DNA of 64,000 nucleotides. It comes from Oscheius tipulae. Its lineage: Eukaryota > Nematoda > Chromadorea > Rhabditida > Rhabditidae. The notes under the pieces were generated by a model. It worked only from the letters and a program-made list of their open reading frames with translations, was not told where the DNA came from and did not search any database. Every line of letters begins with the position of its first letter. The stretch's first letter is position 1. Shown here in pieces: positions 46,166-57,300 of the stretch. The DNA is taken from contig JASJZH010000001.1 of NCBI GenBank assembly GCA_037178975.1, positions 4,634,501-4,698,500 of the forward strand. The letters are read 5' to 3'. A program made the position numbers and the translations under genes.

Positions 46166-48300
46166 TCAGTACCCCATCGCAGGCATCTCGAAGCCCCCGT
46201 TTCCTCCAATAAACCGCCTGCTAGAATGTTTCACACTAAAACCGGCCTCATCCCCTGCACTCCAGTAGTTTGGTATTTTGAAGGTGCTGTCCCATTCTTC
46301 TCGAGCTCGGCCCTGGGTGGAGTAGGCTGTGTTAACAGCCGGTCGTGTGGGATCCAAACTGGGCAGAATGAACCGTCCACCAAGACCGGGAATCTCTTTT
46401 TCAGTGGCACCGGTCCATCGTAGACGAGTGTGACGACCCTTGGGAGTCCAGACGAGAGGAGGAACTGGTCGCTCCTCGATTACCTATAAACATTAGTTAT
46501 GGACGTGAAAACTGGGCACGCGCGCCACCTATTTATGTCAGAATACTCCTACTTATGTTAAAATCTACATACCTGTGATACTTTGGCATCGAGCGGATTC
46601 TTCATTGTCCTGGCTCCAAATAGGCGTGGGTAGGCGACAATTGTTTTGGGCTTGTATCTCTGTCCTTTCTGTTCTTCGGTCAGCATGTTGCGTCCTCCTA
46701 GGATCTCTTCAAGACGACCGTCCATAAATAACGGAGCAATATTTGGATTGTTCTTCAGATTAGTCAAGACCCTGCTCTCCTTTTTCAGAGGACCAGAAGG
46801 AGCATATCTTCTCGCAGCGCGCTTCTCCGCCTCCTCGGGATCTTCAGCAACCAGCAGCGGAATCATTTTCCTCGCTCTCTGTGGCAACTTTCTCGGCAGG
46901 AAATAGCCGGGCTGCGGTTTGGGATTCAACATGAGTTTCTTCGGCTCCAGCACCTCTTCCACGTCACTTCCACTGATTCCAAGTCGCTTTAGAGCCTTCT
47001 TAACCTCATCGTTCCGCTCCAGAGATTGAATGAAGTTTGTTGGTAAACGGAGGGGAGAGCGTCTAATACTATTCTCCTCTACCTCCTTCTCTTCTTCACT
47101 ATCTCTCTCATGGAATATATCATGTAGACCGAGAACAAGAGCAGCTTTTCCGTCCAGTTGACTCTTCGACTTGAGCTGTCTCTCGATCTGTTGGTCACTG
47201 AGAGGACGACCGTATGGATCGTCTCTCATCCGTCTGGTCAAGGCTGCCGCAACCTGAGCATTGTTCAGAATGTGGCGTAATCGGGGTGAGTCGCGGAGGC
47301 GACGAGTCAGTGAACGGTCATCTTCGTCCACCTCTTCTTCTTCCTCTCGTCTGGCCGGCGCTCGTCTTACTACTGGAAGAGAAGATGTCCAATGGCTAGC
47401 AGGCATTTGGGAGGCCAAGGCCATGGTGCGGATTTGGTCCGGAGAGGCTTGCGACTCTCGCATTTGAGGAATCTGAAAACGAGCCTTTGTTGTCTGATTG
47501 GAAGACGAAGAACGTCTACTTCTTTAGGAATCTGTTTGTCCGATTTCGAGCCGAGCTTACTCTAATCAACCTCATAGTCTCTCACTCTCAACTTTCATCC
47601 TAAAGTGCTAGCGATAAGCTAACCTTAAACGGATTCCTGCCTGCAATCATGTTGGCTACAAGTCCTGGCAAAATCTGCTGTTGAAATTTCTCCAACACAG
47701 CTTTCGCTATCTAAACACAGACTTTTAAGTTTACTTCTTTCGTTCAACCTGTTCCGACGGATCTTCCGTTTCCAGCTGTCTCTGAGTCTTGATGGCCTGT
47801 TCAATACCTTTCAGTGAGGAACCAATAGGAATCCCATTCTCGTTGAGCATGTCGACCATCGGATTGCCCGTTTTCGGCTGCAGCTTAGCCATTTCGGCCT
47901 GCTGCATAACTGCCTCTGCTGCCAGCTGCTCGACATTTTTTGTTCTGTATTTTTTGTACTAAAAATAGTTAAGTATTTTTTTTTGAAAATGAAAGGATAT
48001 TGCCTGTTCGGGATGGACCTTTTCCAAGACCTCCAGCTGTGTCTTGAAAGCTCCCTTGGCCATTTCCATCTGGCCTTTTTTGATCAGGGCATCTGAATTG
48101 TTTGATTGTTTCATATTTCAATACTCACCAAGAAATCTGGCCCCAACCATCTCAATAGCTCTCTTGCTTGGCAGAGGAACGGGCAACTTCGGTACTTCAT
48201 CCTCTTCCTCCGTATCTTCGTCAGAATCGTACCTTCGTCTCGCCTCGGCTAATAAAGGAATAAGGGTTATCAAAACGAATAGGAGTAGCTGGAGACGCAT
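46166..48300 (-). CDS. Secreted charged protein of unknown function
   Basis: Minus-strand gene of about eight exons. It starts with a clear signal peptide (MRLQLLLFVLITLIPLLAEA) followed by RRRYDSDEDTEEEDE. Middle exons are charged and helical (KKYRTKNVEQLAAEAVMQQA, IAKAVLEKFQQQ). A 301-residue segment contains RRLRDSPRLRHILNNAQVAA, RMRDDPYGRPLSDQQIERQ and TNLKNNPNIAPLFMDGRLEE, hinting at short repeats built around RL/NN. The end reads RPAVNTAYSTQGRAREEWDS and FGGNGG-like GFEMPAMGY, with the stop at 46166-46168. Many dibasic sites (KR, RR) could be processed. It might be a secreted matrix, eggshell or precursor protein; I recognise no family. It converges on bestrophin. Confidence 0.75.
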
Positions 48301-48498
48301 TTTCTCGAGAGGCCAGACAAAAGACCAGCGTCCCACAGGGGCGCGACCCCGGATGGATCGGACACCTCGTAAACCGGCTATCAGTCGAATCAGGCGGCTA
48401 ATGTGGAAGCCTCGGCAAAAAGTACACTTGTCAGAAAGTGAACATCGAAATTCGAGATGCCATGGTACTCGCAGCACCGAAACCACTTCGACATCCCA

Positions 48499-48719
48499 TT
48501 TCTCTACTACTAAAGTGTCACCCCGAAACGAAAGCGAGCAAATTCTATTGTTCAGAAGCTCTGGTGTCCAAGAGAAGTTATTGCCGATATTGGGTGACAA
48601 GTCAAGTCGCTCTAGAACTTTGTTTTTGCCGCAGTGAAGCCACTGGGCGTTGCTGTTACTACAAAGCGGCGCAGCCGCCAATGCGAACAATAAACGGCGA
48701 AACCGTCGGGGACGGCTGG
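48499..48719 (+). mobile_element. Diverged Helitron-like element (221 bp)
   Basis: Begins TTTCTCTACTACTAAAGTG after A (first C changed to T) and ends with GGGGACGGCTGG. The inner hairpin GCGGCGCAGCCGCC is present. The internal sequence is only loosely like the other copies. The base after the end is C rather than T, so the 3' flank is not diagnostic. Confidence 0.55.
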
Positions 48720-48872
48720 CCCCATCCGATTAGCTAAACGTCTCTTCGTGGCTCCTCTGTTCTGGTTTCCGTAGGTGTGTCCCCCTTTTGCATATTCTGT
48801 CTTTTCCGTTGCCTGGTTGCATCAAACCTTTCGACGTGTTCCCGTTGTTTAGTCGCCGTCTCTACCTCTTTG

Positions 48873-50853
48873 ATGAGTCAGACTGAAGAGAAGTGTATCT
48901 GTGAGATTTGTCAGTGCGGGTAAGTCTCTCTTTGCTATACTAACCTTCTATTAGCCAACACAAATGCGGACACGTGGACGAGAAATGGGCGACAAAGGGA
49001 GGCATTGAAGGCAACACCGAGTACAATGCACAGTATTTGGTCAAGGCTGGAGAGAGGTATGAGCTGCTGTGAATCCTATTGGGAAAGACTTCAGGTCACG
49101 AGCCATTCGGCCAGCTCAGACCGTTCTCCAGTCGGGAGATTTCAACGGTGTGACAACTCACAAGGCGGACTACGATGAGAAACAAGCAGAAAAACTTATG
49201 GCTTTTCGTCCTCCAACTACCGTGATTCAGAGCGGAGACTTTGATGGAACCACGACTCAGAAAGTTGACTACAATAGGAAAAGAGTAGGATCCTCTTTGC
49301 GTTAAAAGCTTTGTGATCTCAGGGAGAGAAACAGACAGCTTTTCGACCGCCAGTAACTGTCGTCCAGGGAGGAGAGTTCAGTGGGGAAACGACTCAAAAG
49401 TCGGATTATAGTGCGAAACAGGTGGGTTGAATAAAGAGAAAAGGCAGCTTAGGCGCCGCGTTTAGGATTGGAAATGGCTGAAAGTCAGAAAATTTCATGT
49501 CGTATGTGGTGTCATGTGGTGAGGTGGAAAACACGATGAAAGGGGCATTGGAATGTGTCTGAGGAAATAGGAGTTTGCTGCAGCGCGTGCTTTGACGTGC
49601 TGTGACGCTTCCCGCAATAGATTGATAGCACAATCGTTTCAGGCTGAAAAACAGGCGACATACCGACCTCCTACTACCGTCATACAGAGCGGAGATTTCG
49701 ATGGAGTCACGACACATAAAGCTGACTACGAGAAGAAAAAGGCTGAGAGACAGGCTCCAATACGACCGCCGGTTACAGTTATTCAAAGTGGAGAATTTGC
49801 TGGTTACACTACGCATAAGAGTGATTATGGAAGAAAACAGGTAGACAGATAGTTTAGAGCTTAACCAGCCGATGTTTAGGCGGATCGACAGGCGGCTTTC
49901 CGACCTCCTACTACGGTAATCCAGTCTGGAGATTTCGATGGAACAACTACCCAAAAGGCGGACTTTTATCGGAAGCAGGCTGTGAGACTGGAAGCTTACA
50001 GACCACCATTCACCATGGTACAGGGTGGTGAATTTGCCGGTCAGACCACACATAAGGCTGACTACGAGGCTAAACAGGTGTGCGGAAGAATCAGATTACA
50101 AAGTTACAAGGTTTAGGCCTCAAGGCAATCGCCATTCCGCCCCCCAGTGACAGTTATCCAGAGCGGCGATTTTGATGGAACCACCACTCAGAAGGCTGAC
50201 TTTGGCAGAAAACAGGTGATTTTCTAGGGTTTTTAATAAACGTTCATAGGGAGGAAGACAAGCTCCAATTCGTCCAAATTCAAACACTCTTATCCCGGGC
50301 GGAAGAATGGATGGAGAGACCACAATGCAGACGGATTTCAGGCGGAAACAGGCTGAAAAGTAAGAGTCAGATTGATTAGGAAAATTAGACTGGGCTCAGA
50401 GTGATTCAAGTCCGGCCGAGGAGTCATGAGCTGCGTAGTGATCAGCCTTTTGCCGGCTCGACCACCTACAAAGAAGGATATCTTGGAGTAGCAGGTATGT
50501 AGTTTTCAAGCCACAGACAAGACAGTTAGACAGTCACTTTGTTTTGGACGATCTGGAAAGCATTTTTTTTTCAGGCGAACAAAGTAAATCCGTCCGTCCC
50601 GGACAACAGCTTCACTTGCCAGATGGCACCTTCGAAGGCAACACAACCCAAAAAGTTGACTTTACGCGCAAATTTGTGGACATCTGCCCTGCTGAAAAGG
50701 TTCTAACAAGGAGGTAGGAAAAGTCAAAGTCAGAACTGTTCCTGTTCCAGGGACAGAACTTTTCAATACATGGAGGACAGGAACGGACACAGATTCTATT
50801 CTCGGACGAGACATGGAACTCGTCTTCCGAACACTCTGGTCTCCGTCCAGTGA
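48873..50853 (+). CDS. SAXO: SAXO/STOP-like microtubule-stabilising protein
   Basis: Axonemal protein that binds inside or along ciliary microtubules. Starts MSQTEEKCICEICQCG, then QHKCGHVDE: the Cys-rich N-terminal motif (CICxxCxCGxHxC) of SAXO1/2 proteins. About ten Mn-type repeats follow, each near 32 residues, of the form RPPTTVIQSGDFDGTTTQK and ADY, spread over exons split by introns of about 30-170 nt. Later repeats diverge (RPNSNTLIPGGRMDGETTMQ). The last exon ends RLPNTLVSVQ, with the stop at 50851-50853. Such proteins are typical of motile cilia and sperm flagella, so the organism probably has them. The last exon overlaps a minus-strand gene. Confidence 0.9.
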
Positions 50854-51190
50854 TACTCTGAAATGTAGCGAGCCTCATTCTCTGTCTTAGCACAATCGGG
50901 GGCTTCTTCCGCGGAAGCAACGTCTGGGGCGGATGGAACGGGTTTCGAGAGCGGGACTGGTCGCGGCCTAACAATGCTTCGCCCCCACGGAGTCCCTCCA
51001 TTGCGCACTCCAAATATTTATATATTCAATTACTACTTCCATTCGAATTCTCTTCCTCCCGTTTGAATGTCTTCGAGAAATTTTTTTACATACCGATGAA
51101 AACCATTGAACACTCGAGATCTTTGTAAAGAGCGACAGTTTGATATTGTTCCTTGGCTCCAACACCCTCCTCCCGGATTTCTTTGCCCAT
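50796..51190 (-). CDS. Small two-exon protein overlapping SAXO tail-to-tail
   Basis: Exon 1 (ATG at 51190) encodes MGKEIREEGVGAKEQYQTVA, then LYKDLECSMVFI, and ends at a GTATGT donor. An acceptor (ATTTGGAG) gives an in-phase second exon (RNGGTPWGRSIVRPRPVPL, then APDVASAEEAPDCAKTENEA, then SEYHWTETRVFGRRVPCL) to TAG at 50796-50798. The total is about 100 residues. The ATG follows a TTTTTCAG by seven bases. Exon 1 looks convincing; the acceptor of exon 2 lacks a pyrimidine tract. The last 58 bases are antisense to SAXO coding sequence. No family is recognised. Confidence 0.5.
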
Positions 51191-52686
51191 TGTAACACTG
51201 AAAAACATCAAGACGAGAGACTAATTGGGCTGTTTTCATTCTCCCCCTCTTAGAACATTCCTCTGGTCCAGCTAGACGTACTAAAACGGCTGTTCGGACA
51301 TTTAGATGTGGTCGTCAAAGTGGATCACGAAACTTGTCTCCCGGCTTTTTTGCACTTTTTTTCATAGGGATAGGAGCAGCTGACGTTGTGACATCTGGTG
51401 TCGTCTTTGGGTCGCGCGAGGTCACCTCACGATGTTTTCTACCGATAAGCCGTACACTCATTCTTTCTCACTCTTTACTAACAAACAACCTTGTCCGTGA
51501 ATTCCATTACCGTGACTCATTACGACGCACCCTTGGATCTTTTATAGTCAGTTTTTAAACCACAATATGGACTGTTAGACAGCCATATCAGCTGTGATCT
51601 GTAGAACGTTTCCTTTTGTCAAAGTTTTGTCAGTATCTGTTTGCTACTCACTTGAGGCTGTTTGCCCGAAGATTGACGCATGTTCGAGAATCAGTTAGAC
51701 ATCTGTTTCCTTCACAAATTGTGGTCATTTCCAATTTTTGACTCATCTGCTTTGTTCCCGCGTTCCCGGTTTGCCATTCATCGCAAGACGCCATCTGACC
51801 CGTCTTTTTCTTATATAAATTTCGTCAGGTTTCGCTTCATAGTTCGGCAGCAGAACACAGCAAATAGTGGCCCCATTCGACTCTTTTCAACTTACTCTCT
51901 TTCCCTGTCACAGCCAAAGATCGCCGGTATTCCGCACTATTCCGCATCATTCGAATATTTTGGGAAACGACAGTATCTCTCACTGCATCTCATCGCTCTT
52001 TGGAAATCACGTAGTTTATTTCAAGTTTCTCAAACAATGAAAAAGTGTTCTTGAGCTCTTTAGAGACACACTGTCGTTTGTGCACGGAATCGTAGCTCCT
52101 TACTTCGAAAATACCTCGGAAAAGACTAGTCTCTGAAGTACCTATGACTCTCAACTTTCGTTGATAATGAGTCTACAGAAAATTGGACAGATGTTCTGTT
52201 TTTGGCAAACAGTTCCTTCGCTATTCTTGGGAACATCTGAACTGAAAACGCTTGGCTGATTGTTGAGTCTTTAGATAGACTGGTTCATAGCTTTGACAGA
52301 CACCACTTGAACAAAATACACTTGATGAGAATGAAAAACATGCGCGACTATTAGAAAAGTTTACTTCCCGAACGGCTTATTCCATTGTTTGTAGTCGATG
52401 ATTCAAAACGTCTTTACAAGGAAGAGACATTCCTCAAGAGTCGATATACCTTCACGCCCACCTTCGCACAAATGCAAACAGAAGCAAATATTTATCAACA
52501 TTCCGGTATGTTGACGCCTACAGTCACTATAAATTTGCTTTGAGAGAGATACACAGTCATTATCGGGTTATAGGCCAACTTCCTCCTCCATCTTCCTCTC
52601 CGCAACTATTACTCTTGTTCTGTTTGTGCTCCATAAAATGCCGTTCTCGCACCCGTCCATTCAACGAACTGCTACTTTTTCAGCGT
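51191..52686. other. 1.5-kb intergenic region
   Basis: No supported exon. Upstream regions of the minus-strand small gene and the plus-strand tetraspanin diverge here. T-rich sequence with a TTTTTCAG ends three bases before the tetraspanin ATG. Confidence 0.45.
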
Positions 52687-54033
52687 ATGGGCACATTTGG
52701 TCGCTGGTCTGCTTACGGATCTCATGGTCGTTCCCTTCGCTACGTCTATTTCATTGCTGCAGTTTTGAGCACAGTCAGTTTCTGTTTTTCCATTTCACTA
52801 GTTCAATTATGAGGTTATCGCTGTTCTAGAAAGTTGTAGATCTCTTCCTTCTATAACTTTGCAGAACATTATCAACCTCAAAATGACTGTATCGGCGCGT
52901 AACGGTGGACACATTTTTTTAAATTCCAGCTCTACTTACTAGCCTGTCTTGTCTATGGCAGTTGGCTAGCCGCATCCCGAGGAACATATGCTGAATTACT
53001 CTCGCCATCTCTCTATGTTGACGTGGCCAGAATCCTAGCGGTTGTCAGCTCCCTAGCCATTATCAACCACGTCCTTGGCTGGATTGCTCTGAGACGAGAA
53101 ATGAGATGTGGAATCTGCTCGGTTGGTTTTCGCCTTTTTAGACAATAGCAACGAGTTTAGTCAGCCGTCGTCTCTGTTGTCCTCTTCGTCATGCTCTTCT
53201 TGGGCGGAATCATGGGCTTCGTCTTTCAAGATCAGGTAGTCTACCCTTTATTTCAAGCCCAACTAACTCTTTTTCCAAGTACAAACTTTTTCATAGTTGT
53301 CGTAGACATAAAAAGCTACAGTTCCGAAGAAAATTACAAAATCATAAATAATACTGTGGCAAGAGAGTAAAGAAAGGGTTAACATTCATATATCCTTTTG
53401 TGAAGAAGACATGTTTTGACATACCAACAATTTTCTGTTTTATCTTCTTTTTTACAGCTGACGAATCAGATTCCTCTGAATCTGAAAATGCTGACCTCTC
53501 TCCGCGAGCTTTACGGCAATAAGGAGATGGACGGAATTACGGAAGCGTGGAATGACCTCCAACGAAATGTCAGTACTTGTTGACTCTTTTTCACAACGTC
53601 TATTTGTCTTTCGAATTAGCCCTTCACTCCTTCTCTTTTCAGTTCAAATGCTGTGGAGTTAACGGTACCGATGATGCGAGGGTCTGGCGAACTTCCAAGT
53701 GGTACATGCATCAAAAGGCTCCCAAAAGAATCCTCCCCACCTCGTGGTAATTTCAGAAAATCTTGAAGACTAAAAGTGTTTAGCTGCGTTCCCGGAAAGG
53801 AACAACAATGTCTCTCCTCGGATCCCACAGAGCCCGATCCGGCTTTCGTCTATGTTGACACCTGCTACCAACCCCTTCAAAACGATCTCCTCCACGTGGT
53901 AGGAGTCGCTGCCTGGCTCAGTATCATCGCGAGCATAGTTCAGGTGACAGTCCTCCAATTGAAAATGACCAAAACGTTTCAGCTGATCCCATCAGCTTTG
54001 GCAGCCTGGTACGCAAAGTTGATAAGGAAATGA
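52687..54033 (+). CDS. TSPAN: Tetraspanin
   Basis: Four-helix membrane organiser. Exon 1 encodes the start [20 protein letters not shown] and TM1. Exon 2 covers [15 protein letters not shown] and TM2, ending CGIC. Exon 3 is TM3 ([20 protein letters not shown]). The large extracellular loop carries the CCG motif ([18 protein letters not shown]) and further Cys ([17 protein letters not shown]). TM4 is [16 protein letters not shown], with the stop at 54031-54033. An acceptor (CTTTTTCAG) lies three bases before the ATG. A 42-nt candidate intron in TM4 keeps frame either way, so it could be retained. AATAAA is at 54121-54126. The first intron holds a hairpin repeat. Confidence 0.9.
52822..52868. 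repeat. 49-bp hairpin repeat family, copy 6 (tetraspanin intron)
   Basis: TGTTCTAGAAAGTTGTAGA and TCTATAACTTTGCAGAACA are near-perfect inverted arms (16 of 19 positions). Located in the first intron of the tetraspanin gene. Confidence 0.7.
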
Positions 54034-54120
54034 AAAAGAAACAAGAGGAGGGGTCAACCGACGACTGGTATTTGTATATAGAATACGGTTACGAGCTTTA
54101 ATTCAAGTTTTAGCTGTGTT

Positions 54121-54126
54121 AATAAA
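54121..54126 (+). terminator. Poly(A) signal of tetraspanin
   Basis: AATAAA 88 nt after the tetraspanin stop codon. Confidence 0.55.
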
Positions 54127-54395
54127 CAGTTCAATTAACAAATAATATGGAGTGTAATTGGCTGTTCGGATAGAAGTTCGAAATGGCAGTTCTTTAAAGA
54201 TTTTAAGGGACTGCCAATTCTAGTTTCGGTACAAACAAACGGTACAAGTGGCACAAACAGGAGAGTCAGAGATCAGTTTACAAGACTACCGTTCGTTGAT
54301 GGCAGTTTCGTTCAAAAGACAGGGGAATTAATAAGACAGAGAGAGAAGGGAAAAATAATTTGACTAACGACCTGAATCAAGTGAAATTGGGAGGA

Positions 54396-57300
54396 TCAGA
54401 CTCGACTTCGTTCCATATAACGACAGGTGGCACAACACTTCTGGCGAACCTCATTCGAGTCACAGCTGGAAAAAAAACTTTGTTTATCTTGTTCAGTCTG
54501 TGGAAATGGGATAAGAGTAAGGAAACTCACGTGTGGAAAAGTTTGATGATGTCACAAAACCGAGAATTGTCTTCGCATGAGGCATCTGAAAGAGGGAGAA
54601 TTCGTGCTGAGGGAGCAGGCAGCTTGCAGGGAGACCATGTAGCGCATCTCACAATCCTTCCAATCCCATTTTTTGAAACGAAACCATCACTTTTAGAAAA
54701 AAAAAAGAAACACGTGACTGTCTACGAAAGTGAGTTTGCATGGTGCGCCACTGCTCGCTTGACTGAACTCACCCTGCATGAGAGCCAATGCCTCCGGTCG
54801 ACAGACGGGGAGGTCGTGGATCGGACAGGCTCGTGCTGCTGATGGTCTTCTGGCTCCTTCACAGTTCCTTCCTGCTGCCTTTCCTGAAGCTGCCCAAACG
54901 CAGCTCAAGAGTCTCAACTGGACTCCACCCGTCCCACAGGTGCTACTGCAGCTTCCCCAGTCGGATGATCTCCACTCGGCCTTGCACATTTCTAAAGTTC
55001 TTTGTTATAAAGGATCGCCCGAACTATCTCACGAGTCTCGCACTCCTTGCGACTCTTCGGCTGATTAGTCCGATCACAGCGGTTCTCTTCAGTCTGTGTG
55101 CCATTGTTATAGACACATTTGATGTCCCGTTTCTGCTGGGCCAATCCGTCGCGAATACACTTGGAGACTGTGCACTCTGTCCAGTCACTGGCTTCCCAAC
55201 GCGGACAGTCTTCTCTGTGACAGGGTCGTGTTTCAGCCGGCTTGCTTCCAGCCAGAGTCAGACAGATGGCGTCGTCTCCTCGACGACGATTGCCTTCAAT
55301 GGCCACCTGGCAGGAGATTCCACGAGCCTGGTAGCCAGCCACTCCGCAAGTCGACTGGGTACAGTCGGACCAGTGTCCGATGCTCCATTCGGCTTGAATG
55401 AGATCCTTATACTTTCGCAGCTCCGTGGCAATGTCTTCCTCATTATTGGCGTTGAGAAGAGCCTAAAAGTTGGCATTTTTCCCCAAGGGAAAAGTTTTGT
55501 CTCTCCCAGTTGATTCCTTAGTAGTTCTAACACCCTCTCCAAGCCTACTATCAGTCTACAAAGTCACTGACATAGACTTACCTCGATGAAGCTGATGTTC
55601 GGCTTGCTATTCGGTTCCGGTCGCATCATTTCGGACGGCTTCAGTCTGTGAGCCTCATCATCCTCGTGGTATTTGAATCTAGAACAACAGTTTATCTTCC
55701 GAGAGAAAAGTATTTACATGAGAGTGACATTTCCCTGGAGACTGTCCGTGTAGCATTCGTAGACGCCGGCATCTTCCAATCTCGCGTGGAAGATGCGCAG
55801 ATGTCCGTTTGTCGAGACCTTGATGTGGGCTGAAAACTATAAGTTTTGGGCAAAATATGAGTTGATACCGTCATTCTTTATCTTTCTTCCATTCTTCGCC
55901 CACCATACCTTCTTCTTATTGAATCCCTTCGTCGGACACTTGACTTTAATGCTGGTTCCCTGATAGACGGTTGCGAAGCCACCGATTCCGATGGTCAACT
56001 TCTTTTCAGAAGCAGTCTGCTCGAAGACTCTATTGCTCAGTAGTTGAGGGCGTTCACAGGATCCTAAATTTCTAATCACGTGCTAAAACACCAGCTCACC
56101 CAAGCTGCACATCTGGACCGCGACTGGCTTGTCACCTTGACACTCCTTCTCCGATCGTCGGTCTCGTCTACCTCTGGCATCCTTCCCCTCACAGGTTACT
56201 CTTCTCCGCTGCTCTCCTGAACCACAGGGCGCAGAGCATTCGGTCCATTCTCCCAGCTGAAACAGTAAAAGTTTCGTAAAAAATATAGTATTCAGGAAGA
56301 ACATAGCTAGGTGAACAACTGGAGGAAAATGATAAGAAACACAATCGATATTGAGCGTGACTTACGATCCAACTGGCCGGACAAGGTACTGAACCACAGC
56401 TCTGAGTATGAGGCGGCTTAGGAGTCGGACATTGACCGTCAGGTAAGACAATATGTGCGTCAGCACCTAAAATATCCAGTTTGTTACAAAAGAATCATTC
56501 AGACCTCCGGAACGACTGACAGGTCGGATACATTTGACGGACCGAGTAGTGACTCCTCCTCCACAACTGGCTGTGCAGGCGTCGTAGGCTTCAAGCTGGT
56601 ATCTGACATTCAAAAGAGATTCCAAAAAAAACTGTACCTGCCAATATGGAGGACAAGCTTGTTGGTTGCAGGTTCGAGACTTTTCGGGAATCTTTCGCCG
56701 GTGGTCACAGAAGGACCAGCCGACGGATCGGCCAGACGAGGCTTCGACACATTTCAACTGGGCGATCTGTTTTCCACCCAGACAGGAGGCCGAACACTGT
56801 GACCATTCCCCATATTCCCAGCGATATGGAGCCGTGTCTGTTGGAGGAATCTTGGCGTCTTCCTGGAGAGGGCAGGCTTTGGTCTCGCACGGTTGAAAGA
56901 GAGTCGGTTGCGGAAGACCTGTCAATGTGTTTTGGCACTAGAAATTCTTACTTTGACACTCGATGAAAGGCAACTTGATGACGTGAGCAGTGATGGGATG
57001 AAGGGCAATGCAATCGGCAATCCGACTCTGAACTCCGGGTCCACAAGTGGCGGAACAGTCGGACCAGGGACCGGGAACAACTCTGCAAAAAGGAACACTC
57101 TCTTTCCAGTTCATTGAGCCAGAAAATGCTCCCTTCTCTCTTTCCGCGAACGTCTATTAAATCACGGAAATCTTTTGAGCCTTGCTTTTGTGGGATGTTT
57201 TGGGCGTGCGTGTACGCCAGATTGTTGGAGCAAAGTGCTCTCCCCCCAATATGGCATAATTCGCAGCCTCAAGTGTGCCCATTGTCGGATGGGACCAATT

